Shown: positions 9,541-18,252, numbered from the stretch's first letter. The stretch: DNA of 64,000 bases from Bradyrhizobium forestalis (GCF_002795245.1 NZ_PGVG01000006.1:155687-219686); one strand, 5' to 3'. Numbers and translations: made by a program. The notes: generated by a model not told the origin, from the letters alone.

Positions 9541-9963
9541 ATGATCGCGGCAGTTTGGCTCCGCGCGCCGGCGCGTGCGCGTCTGCATGCGCTGCGTGAA
9601 CTCTACCGCCGCTTCTTCGGCGAGAACACGCCGGATGCCCGCGGCCGCCGGCTGCTGGCCGAATGGCTGTCGCCGGCGCAGTGCGCGCAGTTCGAGCAGC
9701 ACCGGTATTTCGACGTCGTCGGCTGCGACACCGGCAGGACGTATCGCATCCACTACGGCACGGCCGCCAACGTCCACGAGATCGACGATGAGGGCCACGC
9801 GACGATGGGGTGGTGCTTCGTCCCGTCAGGCTTCCTGGTGCCGGGCGACGTGATGCTGGCGCAGAAGATCGCGCTCGAGACGGACGAGAGAGGAGCGCTT
9901 ACGCTCGCCAACCGGTTTCCGCCGGCCACGCATTCCGAGCATTTCTACCGGCGGCCTTTCTAG
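9541..9963 (+). CDS. Conserved-looking hypothetical protein, 140 aa
   Basis: No known function recognised. The chain begins with a basic amphipathic helix ('RARLHALRELYRRFF'), then 'LLAEWLSPAQCAQFEQHRYFDVVGCDTGRTYRIHYG' and 'GWCFVPSGFLVPGDVMLAQKIALET'. The alternating pattern suggests a small mixed alpha/beta, cytoplasmic protein; there is no signal peptide. Two cysteines (in GCDTG and GWCF) could be functional. It is 12 bases downstream of the 73-aa Gly-Gly protein gene and most likely co-transcribed. The coding call is supported by continuous codon bias, and by its pairing; function is open. Confidence 0.7.
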   Translation: MIAAVWLRAPARARLHALRELYRRFFGENTPDARGRRLLAEWLSPAQCAQFEQHRYFDVVGCDTGRTYRIHYGTAANVHEIDDEGHATMGWCFVPSGFLVPGDVMLAQKIALETDERGALTLANRFPPATHSEHFYRRPF

Positions 9964-9983
9964 CGCCGGGAAGGGCAAGGCGG

Positions 9984-10076
9984 TCAGGAGTGCGTGGTGC
10001 GGTAGGCGTCCAGCGCGTGCGCCGCGAAGACGCCGATGCTGCAAAGGGCGAGCAGGGCTGAGATCAGCTCAATCAT
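9984..10076 (-). CDS. Small membrane micro-protein, 30 aa
   Basis: Starts at ATG 10076, preceded by GGGGAGGACGAGCT, a near-ideal ribosome binding site. The peptide is one hydrophobic helix (MIELISALLALCSIGVFAAH) with a short polar tail (ALDAYRTTHS), consistent with a single-pass inner-membrane micro-protein. Its ATG overlaps the TGA of the upstream 27-aa ORF (ATGA), implying translational coupling. Function unknown. Confidence 0.55.
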   Translation of the reverse strand: MIELISALLALCSIGVFAAHALDAYRTTHS

Positions 10077-10156
10077 AGCTCGTCCTCCCCTAGCGGCTGG
10101 GCAACGAGGTTCTGGCAGCAGGAAAAGTCGTAGAATAGGTCGAGGATGAACTGCAT
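10073..10156 (-). CDS. Micro-ORF, 27 aa, coupled to the membrane micro-protein
   Basis: Begins MQFILDLFYDFSCC and ends in the acidic GEDEL, stop TGA overlapping the next ATG by the ATGA arrangement. The last codons of this ORF also contain the strong Shine-Dalgarno of the downstream 30-aa gene. A weaker site (AGGGACGG) precedes its own start. It may be a genuine small protein with a Cys-Cys pair or a leader whose translation opens the next gene. Function unknown; the coding call rests on start signals and the overlap. Confidence 0.45.
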   Translation of the reverse strand: MQFILDLFYDFSCCQNLVAQPLGEDEL

Positions 10157-10505
10157 GGTGGCCGTCCCTGTACTTATTTTGACGACCACTTAACTGGCTA
10201 TCTGTTTCAGGCGTGTTTCGTCGCACCGGGAAAGGGGTTTCGCGCGGAACCCCGCGCTGGTTTGTGCGCCGCCGGCCCGCCGTATCTCGCTATCGCTCAG
10301 GCCATTTAAGTCGTCTCCTCGGGAGCGGCGCATCATATTGCGAGGCAAAATCATGGCGCAGGTCGGTGGTTCGACGATCTCACCGTCGGAATGCGATTCA
10401 GATCCCGGGAGTAGGGCACAGGCGCGTTCTATGCGGCCGCCGGAAACGCTTGCGGGCCACCGGCGGTGGTGGTCATCTCAGCCCGGGGAACAACTGGAGG
10501 CCGGC
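10157..10505. other. 349-base gap, no gene recognised
   Basis: This separates the divergent micro-ORFs and the secreted-protein gene at 10506, so it should hold promoters for both. I see no convincing -35/-10 pair, sigma-54 site or strong palindrome. Short frames running through it have no supporting start signals. Confidence 0.5.
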
Positions 10506-11018
10506 ATGAGGCGATTCATTCTCGGCGCTGCATGGCTTGCAGGCGCCTTGAGCGTCGTCACCTTGAGTTCAAGGCCCGCGCTTGCGCAACAATCCAAGGT
10601 CGGCGACTGGACCATCGAGAAGCGCACGCAGGACACGCATTGCAATGCGAGCCGCGGCTACAAGGACAAGGATGACGAGAACCGCGACTACGTCATCGTG
10701 ATCACCTATTCCGAGCAGGCGATCGTGATCGTGATGATCTACGACGGTTGGGAATGGGACAAGGTCGGCGAGATCCTCCGGGCCGACGTCGGCACCGATG
10801 ACGCCGACATCATGAAGAAGGCGAAGTGGGAGGTCATGGACAAGACCACGGTGCGGGGCATCTTCGCATACGATCAGTCGATCATGGACCGCCTCGGGAA
10901 GGCCAAGCGCCTCACGCTCGATTTCGAGGACGACGACGATGACAGCATCGAGATGCAGATCCCGCGCGCCGGCGAGGCGCTGGCCGCGCTGAAATTCTGC
11001 GAGGAGAATCGGAGGTAA
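10506..11018 (+). CDS. Secreted hypothetical protein, 170 aa
   Basis: The ATG at 10506 follows CTGGAGGCCGGC (GGAG at good distance) and opens a typical signal peptide, MRRFILGAAWLAGALSVV..., with a likely cut after ALA-QQS. The mature region starts 'KVGDWTIEKRTQDTHCNASRGYKD', contains two cysteines (DTHCNAS and LKFCEEN) and a striking acidic stretch, FEDDDDDSIEM, near the C-terminus. It resembles short periplasmic proteins with an IalB-like opening (GDWTIEKRTQDTHC), but it is too short and divergent for a firm family call. Function unknown. A longer in-frame start at 10338 is less likely, since it would bury the signal peptide. Confidence 0.65.
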   Translation: MRRFILGAAWLAGALSVVTLSSRPALAQQSKVGDWTIEKRTQDTHCNASRGYKDKDDENRDYVIVITYSEQAIVIVMIYDGWEWDKVGEILRADVGTDDADIMKKAKWEVMDKTTVRGIFAYDQSIMDRLGKAKRLTLDFEDDDDDSIEMQIPRAGEALAALKFCEENRR

Positions 11019-11073
11019 TCGATGCGATCCGAACTTCTTGGTCCCCAGGGCGCGTGCCGCGGCGGGACGCTGT

Positions 11074-14000
11074 TCACTCGGCAAGCCCCTGAACCGGCGC
11101 TGCGCTGGTGTCGCTGCCGTGATGCGTCAGCGGCTTCATGCCGGTGACGGTCCGCAGCAGCACATAGAACACCGGCGTCAGGAACAGGCCGAACACGGTG
11201 ACGCCGATCATGCCGGAGAACACGGCGACGCCCATGGCCCGCCGCATTTCCGAGCCGGCGCCAGTCGAGAGCACCAGCGGCAAGACGCCCATGATGAACG
11301 CCATCGACGTCATCAGGATCGGGCGCAGCCGCAGCCGGCTGGCTTCGATCGCCGCCCGGAGCGGCGTGCGGCCTGCGAATTCGAGCTCACGCGCGAATTC
11401 GACGATCAGGATCGCGTTCTTGGCGGACAGGCCGACGAGAACGATGAGCCCGATCTGGGTGAAGACGTTGTTGTCGCCCTTGGAGATCCAGACGCCGAAC
11501 ATCGCAGCGAGCAGGCCCATCGGCACGATCATGATGATCGAGAGCGGCAGGGTCAGGCTCTCATAGAGCGCGGCCAACACCAGGAACACCAAGAGGATCG
11601 CCAGCGGAAACACCCAGATGCCGGAATTACCGGCGATGAACTCCTGATAGGTCAGGTCGGTCCATTCGAAGGCGAAGCCCGGCGGCAGCACCTCCGCGGC
11701 GATCCGCGTCGCCGCCTCCTGCGCCTGGCCCGAGGAGAAGCCGGGCGCCGCCGCCGCGTTGATGTCGGACGACAGGAAGCCGTTGTAGCGGATCGCGCGC
11801 TCCGGCCCCGCGCTCTGGCGGATCTTGAGCAAGGCCGATAGCGGCACCATGTCGCCGGAGGACGAGCGCACTTTCAATTGCCTGATGTCGTCGGCGCGGG
11901 CGCGGAACGGCGCGTCGGCCTGGACGCGGACGGAATAGGTGCGGCCAAACTTGTTGAAGTCGTTGACGTAGTAGGACCCGAGGTAAATCTGTAGCGTGTT
12001 GAACACTTCCGTCACCGGCACGCCCAGCTGGAGCGCCTTGGTGCGATCGATGTCGGCGAACAGCTGGGGCACGTTGACCTGGAAGCTCGAGAACACGCCG
12101 GCGATCTCAGGCGCCTTCTGCATCGCCGCCATGAATGCCTTGGTCGCCTCGTTCAGCGCGTCATAGCCGAGGCCGGCACGGTCCTCAATCTGCAGCTTGA
12201 AGCCGCCGATGGTGCCGAGGCCGTTCACCGGCGGAGGCGGGAACATGGCGATGAATGCCTCCTGGATGCCGGCATATTTCTTGTTCAGCTCAGCCGCGAT
12301 GGCGGGACCGCTGAGCGAGGCATCCTTGCGTTCGTCGAACGGCTTCAGCGTCGAGAACACGATGCCGGCGTTGGAGGAGTTGGTGAAGCCGGAGATCGAC
12401 AGGCCCGGGAAGGCCACCGAGCTCTCGACACCGGGCTGGGTCAGCGCGATGTCGCTCATCTTGCGGATCACCTCTTCGCTGCGGTCGAGCGTTGCGCCGT
12501 CGGGCAGGCGAGCGAAGCCGACCAGATATTGCTTGTCCTGACCCGGCACGAATCCGCTCGGCACCTGCTGGAATAGCAGGGCGGTGAGGCCGACCAGCAC
12601 CACATAGAGGCCCATCACCGCGGCCTTGCCCGAGATCACCTTGGTGACGGTGCCGCTGTAACTCTCCGAGGAGTAGGTGAACGCCCGATTGAAGCGGCGG
12701 AAGAACCAACCAAGGCTCTTCTCCATGATGATTGTCAGCTTGTCCTTCGGCTCGTTGTGTCCCTTGAGCAGCAGCGCAGACAGGGCCGGCGATAGCGTCA
12801 GCGAGTTGATGGCGGAGATCACCGTTGAAATCGCGATCGTCAGTGCAAACTGCTTGTAGAACTGCCCGGTGAGGCCGGAAATGAAGGCGAGCGGCACGAA
12901 CACCGCGATCAACACCAGTGCGATCGCGATGATCGGGCCCGAGACCTCGCGCATGGCCTGGTAGGTGGCATCGCGCGGTGACAGCCCGGCCTCGATGTTG
13001 CGCTCGACGTTCTCGACCACGACGATGGCGTCGTCGACGACGATGCCGATGGCGAGCACCAGGCCGAACAGGCTGAGCGCGTTGATGGAGAAGCCGAACA
13101 CGTGCATCACCGCGAACGTGCCGACGATCGACACCGGCACGGCCAGCAGCGGGATGATCGAGGCGCGCCAGGTCTGCAGGAACAGGATCACGACCAGCAC
13201 CACCAGCGCGATCGCCTCCAGCAGCGTGTGGATCACGGCCTCGATCGAGGAGCGCACGAACTGAGTGGGGTCGTACACGATCTGGTAGGACACGCCCTCC
13301 GGCATGTTCTTCTTGATCTCGGCCATGGTGGCGCGGACGTTGTCGGAAATCTGCAGCGCGTTGGAGCCGGGCGCCTGGAAGATCGGGATCGCCACCGCCT
13401 GCTTGTTGTCGAGCAGCGAGCGCAGGCCGTATTCAGACGCGCCAAGCTCGATGCGCGCGACATCACGCAAGCGCACCACTTCGCCGCGCGCGCCGGTCTT
13501 GACCACGATGTCGCCGAACTGCTCCTCGTTCGCGAGCCGGCCTTCGGCATTGACCGAGAGCTGGAGATCGATGCCTTTGACGTTCGGAGAGGAACCGACC
13601 ACGCCAGCGGCGGCCTCGACGTTCTGTGCCTGGATCGCCCGCACGATGTCGCTGGCGGTGAGCCCATGCTCGGCGGCTTTCTGCGGGTCGACCCAGACCC
13701 GCATCGAATAGTCGCCGGCGCCATAGAGCTGGACGTCGCCGACACCGTCGATCCGCGCCAACCGGTCCTTGACGTTGAGCACGGCATAGTTGCGCAGATA
13801 CGTCATGTCGTAGCGGCCGTTCGGCGACAACAGATGCACGACCATGGTGAGGTCGGGCGACGATTTCTTGGTGATGATGCCGAGCTGGCGCACCACGGCC
13901 GGCAGGCGCGGCTCGGCCTGCTGCACGCGGTTCTGCACCAGCTGCGTCGCCTTGTCGGGGTCGGTGCCGAGCCGGAACGTCACCGTCAGCGTCATGGCGC

Positions 14001-14262
14001 CGTCGGTGGTTGCCTGGCTCGACATGTAAAGCATGTTCTCGACGCCGTTGATCTGCTCCTCGATTGGAGTAGCCACCGTTTCCGCGATCACCTTGGGATT
14101 GGCGCCCGGATAGGTCGCGCGCACCACGACGGAGGGCGGCACGACATCGGGATATTCCGAGATCGGCATCGCGAACAGCGAGATGAGCCCCGCGAGGAAA
14201 ATCAGAACCGACAGCACGCCGGCAAAGATCGGACGGTCGATGAAGAATTTTGAGAGATTCAT
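11074..14262 (-). CDS. RND multidrug efflux pump inner-membrane transporter (MexF/OqxB-like)
   Basis: 1062 aa from the ATG at 14262, whose N-terminus MNLSKFFIDRPIFAGVL is the standard start for this HAE1 subgroup; the length equals that of MexF. Twelve membrane segments with two large periplasmic loops are readable. The TM4 proton-relay aspartates are in 'IGIVVDDAIVVVENVERN', and the TM10 lysine in 'GLIVLVGLSAKNAILIVEFARE'. It would export amphipathic drugs or metabolites by proton antiport in complex with the adaptor at 14428-15672 and an outer-membrane channel, which is not encoded here. It follows the adaptor gene by 165 bases containing a palindromic repeat. Regulation is probably by the divergent TetR protein. 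Confidence 0.95.
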   Translation of the reverse strand: MNLSKFFIDRPIFAGVLSVLIFLAGLISLFAMPISEYPDVVPPSVVVRATYPGANPKVIAETVATPIEEQINGVENMLYMSSQATTDGAMTLTVTFRLGTDPDKATQLVQNRVQQAEPRLPAVVRQLGIITKKSSPDLTMVVHLLSPNGRYDMTYLRNYAVLNVKDRLARIDGVGDVQLYGAGDYSMRVWVDPQKAAEHGLTASDIVRAIQAQNVEAAAGVVGSSPNVKGIDLQLSVNAEGRLANEEQFGDIVVKTGARGEVVRLRDVARIELGASEYGLRSLLDNKQAVAIPIFQAPGSNALQISDNVRATMAEIKKNMPEGVSYQIVYDPTQFVRSSIEAVIHTLLEAIALVVLVVILFLQTWRASIIPLLAVPVSIVGTFAVMHVFGFSINALSLFGLVLAIGIVVDDAIVVVENVERNIEAGLSPRDATYQAMREVSGPIIAIALVLIAVFVPLAFISGLTGQFYKQFALTIAISTVISAINSLTLSPALSALLLKGHNEPKDKLTIIMEKSLGWFFRRFNRAFTYSSESYSGTVTKVISGKAAVMGLYVVLVGLTALLFQQVPSGFVPGQDKQYLVGFARLPDGATLDRSEEVIRKMSDIALTQPGVESSVAFPGLSISGFTNSSNAGIVFSTLKPFDERKDASLSGPAIAAELNKKYAGIQEAFIAMFPPPPVNGLGTIGGFKLQIEDRAGLGYDALNEATKAFMAAMQKAPEIAGVFSSFQVNVPQLFADIDRTKALQLGVPVTEVFNTLQIYLGSYYVNDFNKFGRTYSVRVQADAPFRARADDIRQLKVRSSSGDMVPLSALLKIRQSAGPERAIRYNGFLSSDINAAAAPGFSSGQAQEAATRIAAEVLPPGFAFEWTDLTYQEFIAGNSGIWVFPLAILLVFLVLAALYESLTLPLSIIMIVPMGLLAAMFGVWISKGDNNVFTQIGLIVLVGLSAKNAILIVEFARELEFAGRTPLRAAIEASRLRLRPILMTSMAFIMGVLPLVLSTGAGSEMRRAMGVAVFSGMIGVTVFGLFLTPVFYVLLRTVTGMKPLTHHGSDTSAAPVQGLAE

Positions 14263-14308
14263 GGCTTTGCCCCTGGGCAATATCCTGCGGTTCTCCAGCA
14301 ACGCTCTC

Positions 14309-14419
14309 GTCATTCCGGGGCGCGCGCCAAGCGCGCGAACCCGGAATCCAGAGATGAAGTCATCGGAGTTTCGTAACTTCTAGATTCCGGGTTCGCGCTT
14401 ACGCGCGCCCCGGAATGAC
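14309..14419. repeat. REP-like palindrome inside the efflux operon
   Basis: Arms GTCATTCCGGGGCGCGCGCC (from 14309) and GCGCGCCCCGGAATGAC (to 14419) are complementary, with further pairing of GAACCCGGAATC and GATTCCGGGTTC inside. The same half-element occurs alone at 58645-58685. It lies between adaptor stop and transporter start, so the transcript must pass through a strong hairpin. Confidence 0.85.
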
Positions 14420-14427
14420 TGTGGGCA

Positions 14428-15672
14428 TCAGCGTTGCACCACGTCCTGGTTGCTGTGGTTTGACGCCTGCTGCGGCCCTCGCGCGCCCATCGCCGCCACC
14501 TCCGTCTTGAGGAGGGCGCCGGGACGCACGCGCTGCAGGCCGTTGACGACGATGCGGTCGCCGGACTTCAGGCCCGAGGTGACGATGCGCAGCCCATCGA
14601 CGGCGCCGCCAAGCGTGATCGGCCGATACACCGCGCGGCTGTCGTCACCCACCGCCATCACGAACTTCTTGTCCTGGTCGGTACCGATCGCGCGCTCGTC
14701 GATCATCACCAGCGCCTGTTGCTTCGGCTGGCCCATGCGGACGCGGGCGAACTGGCCGGGGATGAGGCGTCCGTCCTCGTTCTGGAATACGGCGCGGACG
14801 CGGATGGTGCCGCTCTGGCCGTTGACCTGGTTGTCGATGAGCTGGATGTGGCCGTTCGCCGACAGGCCGCCCGACGTGGTCATCTCGACCGGGATCTGGT
14901 CGAGCTTGCCGCGTTGGCCGGAGCTATCTGCGATCGAGTTCAGCGCGCGCAGCACCACCTCTTCATCCGCATCGAACGAGGCATAGATCGGATTGACCGA
15001 GACCAGCGAGGTCAGGACCGGGGACGCGGTGCCGGCGGCGACGAGATTGCCGACGGTGACCTCGATCTTGCCGACGCGGCCATCCACGGGCGCGCGCACC
15101 TCGGTGTAGTCGAGATTGAGCTTTGCGGTCTGGAGCGTCGCCTCGGCCGCCTTGACGTTGGCGATCGCCTCGCGATTGGCATTGTCGCGCTGGTCGTAGT
15201 CACGCCGGGTGACGACGGCGTTGCCGACGAGCTGGGCGCCGCGCTCGAGCTCGCTCTGCGTGAACACGACGCGGGCTTTCGCGGCCTCGAGCTGGGCCGC
15301 AGCCTTGTCGACCTCGGCCGCATAAGGGGCGGGATCAATCTTGAACAGCACGTCGCCGGCCTTCACCAGCGCGCCTTCGGTGAAGTTCGCCGACAGGATC
15401 GCACCCGCGACGCGCGGGCGGAGCTCGACGCGGTTGATGGCCTCGAGGCGGCCGGAGAAATCGTCCCACAGCACGGTCGGCCGTGGCTCGATCATCGCGA
15501 CGGTGACGGACACAGCTTGTTCGGCCGCGGCCGCCGGTGCGGTTGCTTGCGCCGCATGAAAATAGCGGCCGGTGGCGATCGAGCCGGCCGTGGCGAGGGC
15601 GCCCACGATGGCGACGCCACCCAGAAGGCGGCGGAAACGGCCGGTGCGGGAGGTATTTTGGGAGGGGTGCAT
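14428..15672 (-). CDS. RND efflux adaptor (membrane fusion protein, MexE/OqxA-like)
   Basis: 414 aa. An N-terminal membrane anchor (LLGGVAIVGALATAGSIATGRYF) is followed by the adaptor architecture: barrel-sandwich lipoyl half motifs ('RVELRPRVAGAILSANFTEGALVKAGDVLFKIDP' and 'EVRAPVDGRVGKIEVTVGNLV'), an intervening alpha hairpin (residues about 115-180) and the beta-barrel and membrane-proximal domains. It links the inner-membrane pump to an outer-membrane factor. First gene of the operon; the start codon lies only 16 bases from a palindromic operator and GGAG precedes it. Divergent to the TetR gene at 15872. Confidence 0.93.
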   Translation of the reverse strand: MHPSQNTSRTGRFRRLLGGVAIVGALATAGSIATGRYFHAAQATAPAAAAEQAVSVTVAMIEPRPTVLWDDFSGRLEAINRVELRPRVAGAILSANFTEGALVKAGDVLFKIDPAPYAAEVDKAAAQLEAAKARVVFTQSELERGAQLVGNAVVTRRDYDQRDNANREAIANVKAAEATLQTAKLNLDYTEVRAPVDGRVGKIEVTVGNLVAAGTASPVLTSLVSVNPIYASFDADEEVVLRALNSIADSSGQRGKLDQIPVEMTTSGGLSANGHIQLIDNQVNGQSGTIRVRAVFQNEDGRLIPGQFARVRMGQPKQQALVMIDERAIGTDQDKKFVMAVGDDSRAVYRPITLGGAVDGLRIVTSGLKSGDRIVVNGLQRVRPGALLKTEVAAMGARGPQQASNHSNQDVVQR

Positions 15673-15688
15673 TTGCGCGCTCCAGATA

Positions 15689-15704
15689 TGTAGTGTTCAC
15701 TACA
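15689..15704. promoter_or_regulatory. Palindromic operator for the divergent TetR regulator
   Basis: TGTAGTGTTCACTACA: perfect 7-bp arms around a TT centre. It lies just upstream of the adaptor start and in the 199-base region shared with the TetR gene, the expected place for an autoregulating repressor. A degenerate relative (ACCATTCACTAAG) follows near 15742. Assignment to this TetR is inference from position. Confidence 0.7.
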
Positions 15705-15871
15705 GATGTGGAGCTGGATACCGCAGTGCAAGATACTTATGTACCATTCACTAAGAAAATTGTAGCGGCATACCGCAAGAATTGGAAGATCCTAGGAAAG
15801 TAGAATTAGAACAAATAGTTAGGATTCGGCGTTAAGCCTCTGGCAGAATGCGAATTCCGAGGAGTAGGCAG

Positions 15872-16477
15872 ATGGGCATGGGACGCCCCCGCGAATTCGA
15901 CGCCGAAATGGCGTTGGACCAGGCGATGGAAGTGTTTTGGCGCCATGGCTATGAGGGCGCGACCATTGCCCAGCTCACCGAGGCCATGGGCATCAACCCG
16001 CCCAGCCTCTACGCCTGCTTCGGCAACAAGGAAGGCCTGCTGAAGGCCGCGCTCGATCGCTACACCAAGCTGCGCGGCATCTGGATCGACGAGGTAGTGG
16101 CAGCACCGACCGCCCGCGAGGTCGCCGAGCGGATGTTGATGGGCATCGCCGACAAGCAGACTGATCCCGCCAATCCGCCCGGCTGCCTGCTCGTGCAAGG
16201 CGGCATCGCCTGCGGCACCGGCTCCGAGAACGTCCCCTTCGAGCTCGCCGCCCGCCGCGCCCAGAACGAAGACCAGCTCCGCGAGCGCTTTGTCCGCGCC
16301 AAGGCGGAGGGCGATCTCAAGGAAAGCGCCGATCCCGCTGCGCTCGCGCGCTATGTCTCGGCGGTGTCCGTCGGCATGGGCGTGATGGCGTCGTCCGGCG
16401 CGGATCGCGAAGCGCTGCGGCAGGTCGCTGATGTCGCCGTGCAGGCGGTCGAGGCGCAGTCGGCGGACAAAGCGTAG
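15872..16477 (+). CDS. TetR/AcrR-family transcriptional regulator
   Basis: 201 aa. The start at 15872 follows GAGGAG with a 7-base gap. N-terminal helix-turn-helix: 'FDAEMALDQAMEVFWRHGYEGATIAQLTEAMGINPPSLYACFGNKEGLLKAALDRY', a standard TetR DNA-binding domain of the subgroup with MGRPREF at the N-terminus. The C-terminal ligand domain has 'GCLLVQGGIACGTGSENVPFELAARR', the TetR_C_33-like pattern seen in regulators next to efflux pumps. It is divergent from the MexEF-like operon and probably represses it, with derepression by a pump substrate. Its stop codon is immediately followed by the convergent amidase stop. Confidence 0.9.
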   Translation: MGMGRPREFDAEMALDQAMEVFWRHGYEGATIAQLTEAMGINPPSLYACFGNKEGLLKAALDRYTKLRGIWIDEVVAAPTAREVAERMLMGIADKQTDPANPPGCLLVQGGIACGTGSENVPFELAARRAQNEDQLRERFVRAKAEGDLKESADPAALARYVSAVSVGMGVMASSGADREALRQVADVAVQAVEAQSADKA

Positions 16478-17974
16478 CTATCTCGCAGATTGCATTGCAG
16501 CCAGCGCAGGCGGCGGGACGAAGCCGCCGAACTCGCGTTCGATCAATCCGGCCAGCGCAATCGTCGTACGGTCCTCCAGATACGGCCCGATGATCTGGAC
16601 GCCGATCGGCAGGCCCGACGGCGTGCGCTCGATTGGGACGGCGGTCGCCGGCAGTCCGCAGGTCGAAGCGGGGTCCGCCCAGATGAAGCACGCATCGGAA
16701 TAGTTGTAGGGCTTGCCATCGATGTCGAGCTGCCGTGCGTCGAACGGCTCGGACTGGTCCTGCGGAAAGGCCGGCACGGCGGCGACGGGATAGATCACCG
16801 CGTCGAAGTCGCGGAAGAGCTGATGCCACCGCTGTTGCAATTGCAGACGGGCCGCATCGGCCGCCAGCCATTCACGATGCAGCATGCCCCAGCCGCGGGC
16901 CCGCTCGGCCTCCAGGCTGCGGTCGTCCGGCGACAGCGCCGCAGCAACGCCTTGCGCTTCGGCGAGGGCGGCTGGTGTCAGGCGCGGACTGCGCGCGGCG
17001 TTCAACAGCTTCATGTAGAGCCGCGCCGACTCGGCGAGATCCGGCAGCGATGCGCTCGAGCGCGCGACTCGCGCGCCTGATCGTTCGAGTCGTTCGGCCA
17101 ATCGTCCAATGGCTGAACGCACGGCGTCACCCGTCGGCATCAGCGGGTGGGTGTCGATCACGAGGATCCTGAAATCGCTGAGCTGGTCATGGCGCGGGGC
17201 GGGCAGCGCGAGGCGATAGCCGATTCCATCGCGCGTCTCGTCGGGGCCGGCAATCACTTCGAGCGACAATGCAAGGTCCGAGGCGGTGCGCGTCATCGGC
17301 CCGACGACGGCGAGATCGCCCTGGCCGGGGACGGGCGGGGCCGGCGGCAAGCTGTAGCCGCGCAGCGGGACCAAGCCGAGGCTCGGCTTGTGTCCGAACA
17401 CACCGCAGAAATGTGCGGGCACCCGGATCGAGCCGCCGATATCCGAGCCGATCGAGAGCGGACCGAAGCCTGCGGCCAGTGCCGCCCCCGATCCGCCCGA
17501 GGAGCCGCCGGGCGACCGGCCGAGGTCCCACGGGTTGTTCGTCGTGCCATGGATCTCGTTGTAGCTCTGGAAATCCCTGAGCCCGATCGGGATGTTGGTC
17601 TTGCCGATGATGACGGCGCCCGCCGCCTTCAGCCGCGACACGACGAGAGCGTCTTCCGTTGGCTGAAAGTCTTTGAAATGCGGAAAGCCCCATGTTGTCG
17701 GCAGGCCGGCGACGTTGAACGGTTCCTTCAAGGTCACGGGAATGCCGAGCAACGGCAGCCGCTCGCCGCGGCCAAGCGCGGCATCGGCGGCGCGCGCGGC
17801 GTCTCTGGCGCGATCGAAATCGCGAACGATGATCGCGTTGATGGGCCCGTCCAGTGCCTCGATACGGGCGATGGTGTGCTCGAGCAATTCTGTCGCAGAT
17901 ATCTTGCGCGCGTGCAGGGCGTCCAGCAGCGTGCCGATTGAGCCGTAGTTCAAGTCAGTGGCATCTGCGGTCAT
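16478..17974 (-). CDS. Amidase (amidase-signature family)
   Basis: 498 aa. The signature region 'SPGGSSGGSGAALAAGFGPLSIGSDIGGSIRVP' gives the cis-Ser159 and nucleophile Ser182; the partner Lys83 is in PVTLKEPF, so the Ser-cisSer-Lys triad is complete. Members hydrolyse carboxylic amides to acid and ammonia; substrate is unknown. Two adjacent ATGs (17977 and 17974) follow AGGGAGCTC; the second has better spacing. No signal peptide, so cytoplasmic. It stands alone, convergent to the TetR gene, and separated from the upstream MFS gene by a repeat, although same-strand transcription from that MFS carrier is possible. Confidence 0.92.
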   Translation of the reverse strand: MTADATDLNYGSIGTLLDALHARKISATELLEHTIARIEALDGPINAIIVRDFDRARDAARAADAALGRGERLPLLGIPVTLKEPFNVAGLPTTWGFPHFKDFQPTEDALVVSRLKAAGAVIIGKTNIPIGLRDFQSYNEIHGTTNNPWDLGRSPGGSSGGSGAALAAGFGPLSIGSDIGGSIRVPAHFCGVFGHKPSLGLVPLRGYSLPPAPPVPGQGDLAVVGPMTRTASDLALSLEVIAGPDETRDGIGYRLALPAPRHDQLSDFRILVIDTHPLMPTGDAVRSAIGRLAERLERSGARVARSSASLPDLAESARLYMKLLNAARSPRLTPAALAEAQGVAAALSPDDRSLEAERARGWGMLHREWLAADAARLQLQQRWHQLFRDFDAVIYPVAAVPAFPQDQSEPFDARQLDIDGKPYNYSDACFIWADPASTCGLPATAVPIERTPSGLPIGVQIIGPYLEDRTTIALAGLIEREFGGFVPPPALAAMQSAR

Positions 17975-18119
17975 CATGAGCTCCCTTGCATCTCGCCATC
18001 TCGGCGAACCGATCCAGGAGCGAACATGCAATGCCGGGAGTGAGATGAGGAGGCGGCGCAACGGGAACCAGATCTGCCCGCCGGTCGCGGCCGAGCAGGG
18101 GCACCCGCGGCCTCCACAG

Positions 18120-18206
18120 CGTCGTGGCCGGGCTTGTCCCGGCCATTCACGTCTTCCTGCGTGGCACGGAGAGCGTGGATGCCCAGGACAAGCCCGGGCA
18201 CAACGA
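18120..18206. repeat. Intergenic palindrome (GGCCGGGCTTGTCCCGGCC type)
   Basis: Left arm GTGGCCGGGCTTGTCCCGGC itself folds, and pairs with the right-hand ATGCCCAGGACAAGCCCGGG; both outer ends carry CGTCGT / ACAACG. It is the kind of dispersed element often seen in Bradyrhizobium intergenic DNA and lies between the MFS and amidase genes. Confidence 0.75.
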
Positions 18207-18252
18207 CCTCACGTCGGGAGGCGCAGCGCCATCAGGACGTCGAGAGCAGAAG

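Noticed and set aside
10239..10505. Possible extracytoplasmic-sigma (GGAAC...CGTT) promoters in the gap before the secreted protein
   Set aside because: GGAAC occurs at two places, but no CGTT follows at the needed 16-17 bases.
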